Source: Planctomycetota bacterium
GTDB taxonomy: Bacteria; Planctomycetota; Planctomycetia; Pirellulales; Pirellulaceae
Assembly: GCA_026692885.1 (NCBI GenBank)
Contig: JAPLNJ010001196.1
Span: 1-24,487 of the forward strand
Direction: 5' to 3'
DNA length: 24,487 nt
The notes under the pieces are model-generated. The model did no database searches, was not told where the DNA came from, and worked only from the letters and a program-made list of their open reading frames with translations. This document shows positions 1-6,229 of the stretch, in pieces; positions within the stretch are counted from its first letter, which is position 1, and each line of letters begins with the position of its first letter. Both the position numbers and the translations under genes were made by a program.

Positions 1-2535
1 ATGGCCAAGCAGGCGCAGTCGCGGGTCAAGCGCCTCGGAGCCGGCCAGTGTCACCGCGTCGGCCGCCACGTGGCTGCCCAGCTTGGCCATCACCCGCAAC
101 GTCTCGGCTGTTTTGAGTCCGTCGAGCTTAGCCCGCAGCACGCCGTCCTTCCCAGTCTTGCCAGTGGCGATGACCTTCTGGCCGTCACTGAGCAGCAACT
201 CGGCGCCTTCGACCGGCTGCCGTTTGACCATGTCCTGCACGAAGACCAGCGTCTCGCGGCGACTGCTCTTGAGGATCAGGTCGATGTCGCTACGGATGAC
301 CAGTGTCGTGGCCTCCAGGTCCTCTTCGCTGACGTTGACGATCGAGACGCCTGGTAGGTTCGGGTCGCAGGGCACCGCCAGTTCCTGGTCGATGGGTTTG
401 TATTTGGCGTAGCCCGCGACCTGGAACTCCCAGGTCTTGTCGGGCTGGATCAGCGCGATATCCAACGCCTCGACCGACGCCACGCCGTGGGTCTTGCGGA
501 AGTACGACTGCAGGTCCAAGCGGTAAAGCTTGACGGTGAGTCTTTCGATATTGCGGGTGCCCAGCTTCAGCCGCACCGGCTCGTTGGAGCGAAACAGACG
601 CTCGGTACGCAGGGTCAGGGCTTTCTGTGTCATCACGGCCACGCGACCGGCCGCGGCTGGCGCTTGCGAGCCCCAGTTCAGCTTGCGATAGGCGTCGATC
701 GCCTGCGCCAATTCGGCCAATTTCTCCTCGTGGATCAGGCCGATACGGTACTGGGCCAGCGACGATTCTTCGGCCGCCGGAAAGCGGCTGACGAGTTTGG
801 ACCACTCGACGATGGCGGCGCGGTAGGCTTTTTGGATGGCGGCGTTTTCGGCCTTGTCCTGCTCCAGCTTCTGTGCGGCGGCGTAAGGGATCTGCCCGAA
901 GATGAACAGCGCCTGCGGGACACGTTCGTCCAGCGGGTGCCGCGTCAGGAAGCTGGCGAGCAGTTCCCTCGCGGGGTCAACCTTGTTGGCCGCCACCGCA
1001 GCCAACGCGATCTGGAACTCGGCGTTGACAATGCCCTTCTGACTCTCGGCCCACTGCGGGCCGTTGGGATAACGCGTGATGTAGGTCTGCCACTGTTGGA
1101 TAGCTTTGTCGAAGTGTCGCTGAAGGAAGCGGATCTGCCCGATTTGGAACACGGCCTGACGGGTCAGCTCCTCCTGCAGTTCGGCCGGTGTCCTGGGGAC
1201 GCCGTCCAGTCGCCGGTTGGCCAGGTTGCCTGGGGGCAAGGCGAACCCCTTGCCCGCGATAAACGACTCGAAGGCGCTCACGGCCTGGTCGAGCCGGCCC
1301 TGGCTGCGGTAAGCCTCCGCGATGCCATAAGCCGCCTGGACCGCCTGGGGATGCCGACCAAAGCGGGCGAGGAAATCGGCGGCGGCCTGGACGGCCTTGT
1401 CCAACTCCTGCGCCGACGGCGCGGGCATGCCATAGGTCTGCACGACCAGCCAAGCCACGTCACCCGCGTCGACCTCCGTCGAAAAAGGAGACGTCCCTCT
1501 CGGCACGCGGGGGGCGTCAGCCCCCTGCTTCCCCGGCCCGGCCAACAGCTTCTGCAAATCTTCCAGCTCCAGTCGCGCCTGGGCCGCTTGCCCCGCGGCC
1601 AGCATGGCCTCAGCCAGTCGATATCGCGCCGCCAGAACTCGCTGCCCCGCGGGTGGCGGACTCTTTTTTTTCTGGTTCAGCGCCCGCTCCTGGCTGCCGA
1701 TCGGCCCGGTCCAGTTGGGATCGAACTCCTGGAGGTAGGCTTGGAAATCCTTGATGGCTTCGGGAGGCTGCTCGGCCAGTTGACCGGTGCGTCCCAACTT
1801 GAACATAACCTCGTCCTTCAGGTCTCGGCCGATCTCCATCGCGAGGGCCTTGCGGTACAGGTTCCCGGCCTTCGCATAATTGGGCGGCAGGGCCGCCACG
1901 TCATGCGGATCGCCTTGGGTCGCCATCGCGTCCGCGAATTTCACCAGCACGCCGGCCACTTCATGCTTGCGCGCCGCACCCAGCAATCGCAACGTTTCGG
2001 CCTCGTAGATTTCCTCCGCGCCGCGATAGTTCTTCTGCTGGACCATCGCCTGGGCCGTCAGGAACATCGCCTTCTGCCGCCAGACCGAGTTCTTGTACTG
2101 CATCAGCACCCGCTGGGCCGCGGCGATAGCTCGGTCGTGGTGACCTTGGTAGTGGAGCACGAGAGCCTGGAGGTACTGGGCCTCGTCCGCGTCTGGCGCC
2201 TTCGTCTGCAGTTGTGCTTCGAGCAGCTTCAGGGCCTGGTCCCACGCCTTGCCCTGCATGGCGACCTTCGCCTGCAGCAACGGCGTGGCCGGCTTCGCCG
2301 CTGCGACCGCCTGACCCACGGTCTCTTCGGCCGCCGCATCCGCAGCCAGCGGTTCCGCCGCGGCGCACCAAGCCGCCGTCACGCACCAAGCCACGAACAC
2401 CGAAATTCGCAACGCCTCGTAGGTCAGCCTTTCCAGGCTGACGTCGCCACGCCTGACAGCCTGAGCCGTGAGAAGTCTTACCCGGCCCATCATGCCTCTG
2501 CCCGCCCACCGATCGATTCGTCGCGTGCTGAACAT
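1..2535 (-). CDS. TPR / alpha-2-macroglobulin-type (MG domain) exported protein, C-terminus beyond window
   Basis: The minus-strand frame is open from an ATG at 2535 to base 1, giving 845 codons with no stop; the C-terminus lies outside the window. A hydrophobic segment at about residues 43-60 (ISVFVAWCVTAAWC) ends in small residues and looks like a signal peptide. Residues ~70-620 are Ala/Gln-rich helical repeats of TPR type (for example KAWDQALKLLEAQL and FDKAIQQWQTYITRYPNGPQ). From ~635 the sequence becomes beta-rich and resembles the MG1/MG2 region of bacterial alpha-2-macroglobulins, with LKLGTRNIERLTVKLYRLDL followed by LVFVQDMVKRQPVEGAELLL and a GKDGVLRAKL turn. Such proteins are envelope or secreted, and the bacterial A2M family is linked to protease trapping; whether a thioester motif exists cannot be seen. 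The 39-residue stretch before the hydrophobic core is unusually long and contains a REP-like element, so the true start could be a later GTG or TTG near residue 42-46. Confidence 0.85.
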   Translation of the reverse strand, partial: MFSTRRIDRWAGRGMMGRVRLLTAQAVRRGDVSLERLTYEALRISVFVAWCVTAAWCAAAEPLAADAAAEETVGQAVAAAKPATPLLQAKVAMQGKAWDQALKLLEAQLQTKAPDADEAQYLQALVLHYQGHHDRAIAAAQRVLMQYKNSVWRQKAMFLTAQAMVQQKNYRGAEEIYEAETLRLLGAARKHEVAGVLVKFADAMATQGDPHDVAALPPNYAKAGNLYRKALAMEIGRDLKDEVMFKLGRTGQLAEQPPEAIKDFQAYLQEFDPNWTGPIGSQERALNQKKKSPPPAGQRVLAARYRLAEAMLAAGQAAQARLELEDLQKLLAGPGKQGADAPRVPRGTSPFSTEVDAGDVAWLVVQTYGMPAPSAQELDKAVQAAADFLARFGRHPQAVQAAYGIAEAYRSQGRLDQAVSAFESFIAGKGFALPPGNLANRRLDGVPRTPAELQEELTRQAVFQIGQIRFLQRHFDKAIQQWQTYITRYPNGPQWAESQKGIVNAEFQIALAAVAANKVDPARELLASFLTRHPLDERVPQALFIFGQIPYAAAQKLEQDKAENAAIQKAYRAAIVEWSKLVSRFPAAEESSLAQYRIGLIHEEKLAELAQAIDAYRKLNWGSQAPAAAGRVAVMTQKALTLRTERLFRSNEPVRLKLGTRNIERLTVKLYRLDLQSYFRKTHGVASVEALDIALIQPDKTWEFQVAGYAKYKPIDQELAVPCDPNLPGVSIVNVSEEDLEATTLVIRSDIDLILKSSRRETLVFVQDMVKRQPVEGAELLLSDGQKVIATGKTGKDGVLRAKLDGLKTAETLRVMAKLGSHVAADAVTLAGSEALDPRLRLLGH
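2419..2442 (+). repeat. REP-like element (GTAG + 20-nt palindrome), variant copy inside a coding region
   Basis: GTAG at 2419-2422 is followed by stem GTCAGCCT, loop TTCC, stem AGGCTGAC (2423-2442). It has the same design as the copies at 6166-6229 and 21702-21813, but one stem base pair is swapped on both arms (GTCAGGCT/AGCCTGAC elsewhere). Read on the minus strand it encodes residues ~32-39 of the macroglobulin-type protein, ahead of its signal-peptide core. Confidence 0.8.
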
Positions 2536-2661
2536 GCTACGTACTCCTTGGTGCCAACGCCGCCAGAGATGCTGCGGAGAGATGCAAGCCCCAGCCCATT
2601 AGCCTACACTGTTGGCTGGCTTCGTTCCATGTATGCGCCCCAGCGCCACGTCGCGATTCTC

Positions 2662-2710
2662 GGACCCCCGCCAGCTCGTCTGGCAGGTGAGCAAGTCTTG
2701 TGAGCGAGCA
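2662..2710 (+). repeat. Transposase-flanking palindromic element, upstream copy 1
   Basis: This is a 49-nt unit beginning GGACCCCCGCCAGCTCG and ending CAAGTCTTGTGAGCGAGCA. It is repeated 77 nt downstream at 2739 with only a few substitutions, and its reverse complement matches the two units downstream of the transposase. The core forms a short stem (GCCAG/CTGGC around CTCGT). Confidence 0.85.
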
Positions 2711-2738
2711 AGACAGCGCAGAGAAGCTCGCCCTTCTG

Positions 2739-2787
2739 GGACCCCCGCCAGCTCGCCTGGCCGGTGAACAAGTCTTGTAAGCGAGCA
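2739..2787 (+). repeat. Transposase-flanking palindromic element, upstream copy 2
   Basis: This 49-nt copy has the same length and orientation as 2662-2710. Its reverse complement aligns across nearly its full length with 3718-3764, sharing ACAAGACTT, TTCACCGGCC and GGCGAGC. It is the closest upstream match to the downstream copies. Confidence 0.85.
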
Positions 2788-2810
2788 ACCGATCCGCGCG
2801 ACAACCTCTG

Positions 2811-2877
2811 CCATATCGTCTGGCAAAGGAATATAGTCGGCTTCTTTACCTGCCCGACAAACGGGCAAAACAGGTCC
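2811..2877. repeat. Degenerate copies of the flanking element and a hairpin
   Basis: The stretch CCATATCGTCTGGCA resembles the core of copy 1 (CCAGCTCGTCTGGCA). The following CTTCTTTACCTGCCCG resembles an inverted copy (CTTCTTCACCGGCCGG downstream) and encloses a GCCCG/CGGGC hairpin with an outer ACCTG/CAGGT pairing. These look like eroded units between the good copies and the transposase start. Confidence 0.45.
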
Positions 2878-2914
2878 GACGAACGACCCTGGCGAGAAAG
2901 AAGAGGCAACGATT

Positions 2915-3715
2915 ATGGACCTTCGTCCCCTGTACGAACCTGGCGGGGTGACGCCCTGCTACAGGCTGCGGTACGGCTGGGCGGGCTGGCCCACGCTCGG
3001 AACCGAGTTCCCGGCGGCGATGGAACATCTGCTCTCTGCACCCTCGGCCGACTGGGAGCGTGACCACTTACGCCTCCTGGAATTCTCGTTCTCGCCGGAA
3101 CGCGTGTTGATGACCTTCAGCGTCACACCGCAAGTCGCGCCAGTCCTTTTCGTCGCCCGCGTGAAAGGCAGACTCCAACACTCGCTGCGGCAGGCAGGTG
3201 TGCCGGTCAAATTCAACCGTAAAGTGGCGATGATGTCGATCGGCGAGAACCACCGCACGGACGTCGAGGAGTACATTCAGCGGCGCGCACAGAAGGAGGC
3301 CCACGAGGATCCCGCAGTTGAGGATCTGCTCCGCCAGTTCACGGTCGTGAACCCGTCGGTCGATCTGGCTGCGGCCTCCGAGACAACAAGCGGCCGGTAC
3401 TGGTACAATTTGCACCTGGTCATGGTGACCGCGAAGCGATGGCGTAACGGAGATCCATGTTGGCTGGGCAAGATCCGGGACCAGTCGCTGCGCATCGCCG
3501 CCAACAAGGGCTACGAGATCTCGCGATTGTCCGTCGCGCCAGACCACGTCCACATATCCTTGCGCGGGAATATAGAGCACTCGCCGGAGCAGATCACCTG
3601 GGCGTTTCAGAACAACCTGGCCTACGCGTTGGGACAGGTTCGCGTCTGGCAAGACACCTATTACGTGGGAACGTTCGGGGAGTACGACATGAATGCGGTG
3701 AGGATGTGGGAATGA
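2915..3715 (+). CDS. RAYT-like Y1 (HUH) transposase, apparently two fused Y1 domains
   Basis: The 266-aa product starts at an ATG 8 nt after AAGAGG. The C-terminal half has the Y1 plan: strand YWYNLHLVMVTAKR (~162-175), the HUH motif in APDHVHISLRG (H211, H213), a helix with ITWAFQNNLAYALG, then YYVGTFGEYDMNAVRMW. The position where the family normally has the nucleophilic tyrosine is W265. The N-terminal half has the same order of elements: CYRLRYGW (~15-22), VLMTFSVTPQVAP (~64-76) where HUH would be, helix VARVKGRLQHSLR, then MMSIGENHRTDVEEYIQRR, which places Y120 where the catalytic Tyr belongs. Y1 enzymes nick single-stranded hairpins via a 5'-phosphotyrosine and act as dimers with shared active sites. 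The flanking repeats support a RAYT role. Family assignment is confident; the split active site is inference. Confidence 0.85.
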   Translation: MDLRPLYEPGGVTPCYRLRYGWAGWPTLGTEFPAAMEHLLSAPSADWERDHLRLLEFSFSPERVLMTFSVTPQVAPVLFVARVKGRLQHSLRQAGVPVKFNRKVAMMSIGENHRTDVEEYIQRRAQKEAHEDPAVEDLLRQFTVVNPSVDLAAASETTSGRYWYNLHLVMVTAKRWRNGDPCWLGKIRDQSLRIAANKGYEISRLSVAPDHVHISLRGNIEHSPEQITWAFQNNLAYALGQVRVWQDTYYVGTFGEYDMNAVRMWE

Positions 3716-3717
3716 TC

Positions 3718-3764
3718 GCTCGCTAACAAGACTTCTTCACCGGCCGGGCGAGCCGGCAGGGGTC
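3718..3764 (-). repeat. Transposase-flanking palindromic element, downstream copy A
   Basis: The 47-nt unit GCTCGCTAACAAGACTTCTT...GGGGTC starts 2 nt after the transposase stop and is the reverse complement of the upstream units. Its core CCGGC/GCCGG forms a 5-bp stem around CGGGCGA. Confidence 0.85.
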
Positions 3765-3790
3765 GGCGGTTGGGCGCGTTGCGGGACGGT

Positions 3791-3837
3791 CTCGCTGACG
3801 ATGACTTCTTCACCGGCCGGGCGAGCCGGCAGGGGTC
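3791..3837 (-). repeat. Transposase-flanking palindromic element, downstream copy B
   Basis: This is the second inverted copy, 73 nt after copy A. The 33 bases from GACTTCTTCACC through AGGGGTC are identical to copy A. It lies between the transposase and the convergent DUF1559 gene end at 3862, so it may also act in 3'-end formation. Confidence 0.85.
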
Positions 3838-3861
3838 GGTGGCCGGGCACGATCGGGAACG

Positions 3862-4701
3862 CTACTTCGGCACTTGCACCGCTTCGCCGCCGGCACGGGT
3901 CGCCAGGCCCTGGTAGACGGTCAGATCGATATCGCTGCCAATCAGCCGCACCGAACCGTCGGCCAACGCGAAGTGTGCGCCGGTCGCATGGTAACTGCTA
4001 AAGTCCTCCTCGTGAGCGTGAGCATCGTTCGGGACATGGTCACACGCGCCGACGACACGGGCCATCGGATCCAAAGATCCGTGGATCACGCCTGTCCAGG
4101 TGGAACTGATCAGCTTGGACGAGCGTTCGCCAACCACGAAGGTGTTGCTCAACCCATCCAGGATGTCCGCAAAACGCACATGACTATTGTGAAAGAAGCA
4201 GCCATCTCCCTGGCTAGGATTAACGGTCACGTCGGCGGTCCCGAAGACGCCCAGGTAGTTCGACCGTCCGACTTCAAAATTGGCTTGATGCAAACCGGAG
4301 ATCACGAAGATTCGATCCGGGCTGGTGTCGCTGGGGCACAGGAAGATCGGGATGCTGACGCGCCGTGCGTCGTTGTTGCTGGCTTCGTCGATGTGATCCT
4401 CCAAGTGAATCTGGTCGTCCAGCAACGCCTTCTGCTCGACAAAGTGCAACAAGTACGCGGCCCAGCCCCAACCCGGTTCGCCCAGCGGTGTATCGGCAAC
4501 CCAGCCGGGCGGCAGGCGGCCGTTCGTGTTGTGGAAATTCTGCATGGCCACGCCGATATTACGCAGATGGTTTTGGCATTGCGAGCGACGGGCCGCTTCG
4601 CGCGCGTACTGGGTGGCGGGCAGCAAGATGGCCACCAGGATGCCGATGATGGCGATCACGACCAACAATTCGACCAACGTAAATCCATGACGAGAACGCA
4701 T
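3862..4701 (-). CDS. DUF1559 protein with prepilin-type N-terminal cleavage/methylation motif
   Basis: The 279-aa product is of the planctomycete DUF1559 family, pseudopilin-like exported proteins of unknown precise role and often present in many copies per genome. The N-terminus MRSRHGFTLVELLVVIAIIG is a type IV prepilin motif (cleavage after G6, conserved E11) followed by a hydrophobic helix. After it come the family features QNHLRNIGVAMQNFHNTNGRLPPGW and ILDGLSNTFVVGERSS, and near the C-terminus the H-X9-DG signature in HATGAHFALADGSVRLIG. The start at 4701 was chosen because GGGAGG lies 9 nt upstream and it puts the prepilin motif at the N-terminus; the frame stays open to 4836, but that extension would bury the motif. 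It ends just before the convergent transposase repeats and may share a transcript with the small gene upstream. Confidence 0.93.
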   Translation of the reverse strand: MRSRHGFTLVELLVVIAIIGILVAILLPATQYAREAARRSQCQNHLRNIGVAMQNFHNTNGRLPPGWVADTPLGEPGWGWAAYLLHFVEQKALLDDQIHLEDHIDEASNNDARRVSIPIFLCPSDTSPDRIFVISGLHQANFEVGRSNYLGVFGTADVTVNPSQGDGCFFHNSHVRFADILDGLSNTFVVGERSSKLISSTWTGVIHGSLDPMARVVGACDHVPNDAHAHEEDFSSYHATGAHFALADGSVRLIGSDIDLTVYQGLATRAGGEAVQVPK

Positions 4702-4863
4702 AGGAAGAATCCTCCCAAACGAAAATACCAGCTCGATCTGACGAGCGGCAATGAAGTGTCCAAGACCCACGACGGACAGGCAGGTCCGTGTTGCGAATAC
4801 CAGCAGAGCACACTCCATGGGGCGGTGGGACACCACGAGCGCGCAGCGAGAAACAGTGGCCGG

Positions 4864-5262
4864 CTAGAGCCGCGTGGGAGGACCGCGGGAGAGTGGCAGC
4901 GAGATCTGCGAAGCGGGATCGCTGGCGACTGTCGGCCAGTCGACCAAGTCCAGCCGATCGGCCAAACACGGTGCGGTAGACAGAATCACCGGCAGCGCGT
5001 GTTTCGCCAGGAACTGGCAAGCCAAACAATGCTTCTCGTCGTGACGGCTGGGCGACGGCCCTGGGGCGTGCCGCTCACGATCGGGTGGGTTGGCAGCGTC
5101 TACGGAGTCACGGGCCGTCTCCGCGTGTCCAGCCGCCGACGCCACGACGTGGCAGGCCGATAGCGAGTGGCAGTCGCGATGGGCCACGCCAGCCAGCAAA
5201 CCCTCGACCGCGAAAACCGCAGCCAGGATGATCGCGACAAACTGTGAGGGGCGGCTAGCCAT
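4864..5262 (-). CDS. Small secreted Cys/His-rich hypothetical protein
   Basis: The 132-aa product is not one I recognise. The N-terminus (MASRPSQFVAIILAAVFAVEGLLAGVA) looks like a signal peptide. The mature part has two Cys/His clusters, HRDCHSLSACH (~28-38) and HDEKHCLACQFLAKH (~74-88), separated by a Pro/Arg/Asp-rich linker; the second contains CxxC-like HCLAC. This suggests metal binding or a disulfide-bonded envelope protein, but no function can be claimed. It lies 162 nt upstream of the DUF1559 gene in the same direction, so co-transcription is possible. The ATG at 5262 has no clear Shine-Dalgarno sequence. Confidence 0.65.
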   Translation of the reverse strand: MASRPSQFVAIILAAVFAVEGLLAGVAHRDCHSLSACHVVASAAGHAETARDSVDAANPPDRERHAPGPSPSRHDEKHCLACQFLAKHALPVILSTAPCLADRLDLVDWPTVASDPASQISLPLSRGPPTRL

Positions 5263-5630
5263 CGCAACAACCGAGGGTTACAGCAATTTGACCAACGTGA
5301 AGTCTAGGCAACCGTCCGAATTTCTGTCAATCGCAGTCTGGCATGGCAAAAACCTTGATCGCGAGGTTGCCAACTGCTAGCTGACGGGTGGGCCTTGATC
5401 ATAACGTTGCGCACACAAGCCCGACGCGCCAGCGAGGGTGCCCCAGACTTCGCCCCGGCCACGTATTCCGTCCGCGTGTCAGCCCAGCTAAGTCGCCTCA
5501 CCCAATTCCGTGAATAACTTAGGTCGGGAGCTTCTCGGGGGCGATCACGACGCTGCTAGCATTTCCCGACGTTATGATCAAGGCCTTGGCGCCGAACGAC
5601 TGCGTCTGGTTCCTGCCAAACGATCGGCGG
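5263..5630. other. Intergenic region with a long perfect inverted repeat
   Basis: No gene is supported in these 368 bases. The main feature is the 16-bp inverted repeat at 5391-5406 and 5570-5585. The region is upstream of the small Cys/His-rich gene and downstream of the NYN gene, so it must hold the promoter of the former, but no clear -35/-10 pair was recognised. Confidence 0.6.
5391..5585. repeat. 16-bp perfect inverted repeat bounding a 195-bp non-coding segment
   Basis: GGCCTTGATCATAACG at 5391-5406 is the exact reverse complement of CGTTATGATCAAGGCC at 5570-5585, with 163 nt between the arms. The pairing does not extend outward and no target duplication was seen at the outer edges. 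It could be a MITE-like remnant, a pair of operator sites, or terminal repeats of a decayed element. Confidence 0.6.
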
Positions 5631-6131
5631 CTATTCCTCAGTAAACCTCTTGACCCAAACGGCGACCTCGGCTGGGGAGAGCGGGGTGTGCGGCTTCAAG
5701 TCAGCCTCGGCGTGCGCGGGGCTGTCGGCGGCACATCGCTGGAGCAACTCCGGGAACCAGACTTCGCTGTCCACGGCTCGTACCCGCCGCCGTCGCGCGG
5801 CCCGCTGCACCCGGTGATCGCTGGACACCACCGTCAGCTGGCGCGGCGCCGTGTCGGCGCGGATCAATTCCTCGATCAGATCGTCCGCTTCCTCGTGGCG
5901 CGGCGCATAGCGAACCACCAGTCCCCGGTGTTGGCAGGTCCGCGGCAAGCCGGGCGGCGCCTGCTGGGCATCGAACACAATCGTCGTCGCGGTCCGTTCC
6001 TCAGGCTCCAATCGGTCGGCTAAGAAATCCAGCAGCGCCAGGCGAGAGCGTTCGAAGCTCCTCGCACCTCCGCCCGCACCGAAGATCCCGGTGACGTTCA
6101 GCAGGTTGTAGCCGTCGATGATCAATCCCAT
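5631..6131 (-). CDS. NYN (PIN-like) domain protein, YacP/Rae1-type putative ribonuclease
   Basis: The 166-aa product opens with GLIIDGYNLL, the typical start of NYN domains of the YacP/Rae1 type. The acidic residues expected for a PIN-like metal site are all present: D6 (IIDGYN), D54 (TIVFDAQ), D83/D84 (EEADDLIEELI) and D105 (VVSSDHRVQRAARRR). Related proteins are endoribonucleases, for example Rae1 cleaving mRNA on ribosomes in Bacillus; the substrate here is unknown. It follows the dihydroorotase-like gene in the same direction, separated by 94 nt that contain a REP pair, so its expression could be set by those hairpins. AGGAG lies somewhat far upstream of the ATG at 6131. Confidence 0.88.
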   Translation of the reverse strand: MGLIIDGYNLLNVTGIFGAGGGARSFERSRLALLDFLADRLEPEERTATTIVFDAQQAPPGLPRTCQHRGLVVRYAPRHEEADDLIEELIRADTAPRQLTVVSSDHRVQRAARRRRVRAVDSEVWFPELLQRCAADSPAHAEADLKPHTPLSPAEVAVWVKRFTEE

Positions 6132-6165
6132 TCCATGATCCGCCCGCTCCTGCTGTACAGCGTTA

Positions 6166-6229
6166 GTAGGTCAGGCTTTCCAGCCTGACTTCTGGGCGTC
6201 TCGACGTCAGGCTGGAAAGCCTGACCTAC
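6166..6229. repeat. Inverted pair of GTAG-type REP elements (BIME-like)
   Basis: GTAG at 6166-6169 is followed by stem GTCAGGCT, loop TTCC, stem AGCCTGAC (6170-6189). After a 16-nt spacer the same element occurs inverted at 6206-6225, ending in CTAC at 6226-6229. The outer end overlaps the stop codon of the dihydroorotase-like gene (TAG, 6228-6226). Confidence 0.9.

Larger units (their letters stand above)
2536..2914. other. Intergenic region carrying palindromic repeats upstream of the transposase
   Basis: No credible gene is visible in these 379 bases. They separate the divergent macroglobulin gene and transposase gene. They hold two good and one degenerate copy of the transposase-flanking element and a small hairpin (GCCCG, 5-nt loop, CGGGC, within 2852-2866). 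An AAGAGG ribosome binding site at 2901-2906 sits 8 nt before the transposase ATG at 2915. No confident promoter was recognised. Confidence 0.7.
2662..3837 (+). mobile_element. REPtron-like unit: Y1 transposase gene between inverted pairs of palindromic repeats
   Basis: Two ~49-nt palindromic elements in plus orientation (2662, 2739) lie upstream of the Y1 transposase gene. Two copies in reverse orientation (3718, 3791) lie directly after its stop codon. This is the layout known for REP-associated tyrosine transposases (RAYTs), which are usually single-copy chromosomal genes bracketed by the REP sequences they process. No target-site duplication or IS ends were seen, so this is inferred to be a resident RAYT locus rather than a classical IS. 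Element boundaries are approximate. Confidence 0.7.

Noticed and set aside
487..2703. Long plus-strand open frame (738 codons)
   Set aside because: It is the exact antisense register of the minus-strand TPR/macroglobulin frame in GC-rich DNA. Its translation has no recognisable motif, while the minus strand shows a signal peptide, TPR repeats and MG domains.
4702..4836. N-terminal extension of the DUF1559 protein
   Set aside because: It would place 45 residues before the prepilin motif; a good GGGAGG site points to the ATG at 4701.
3874..5163. Plus-strand 429-codon open frame
   Set aside because: It spans two minus-strand genes (DUF1559 and the Cys/His-rich protein) and the gap between them, and has no credible start or motif.
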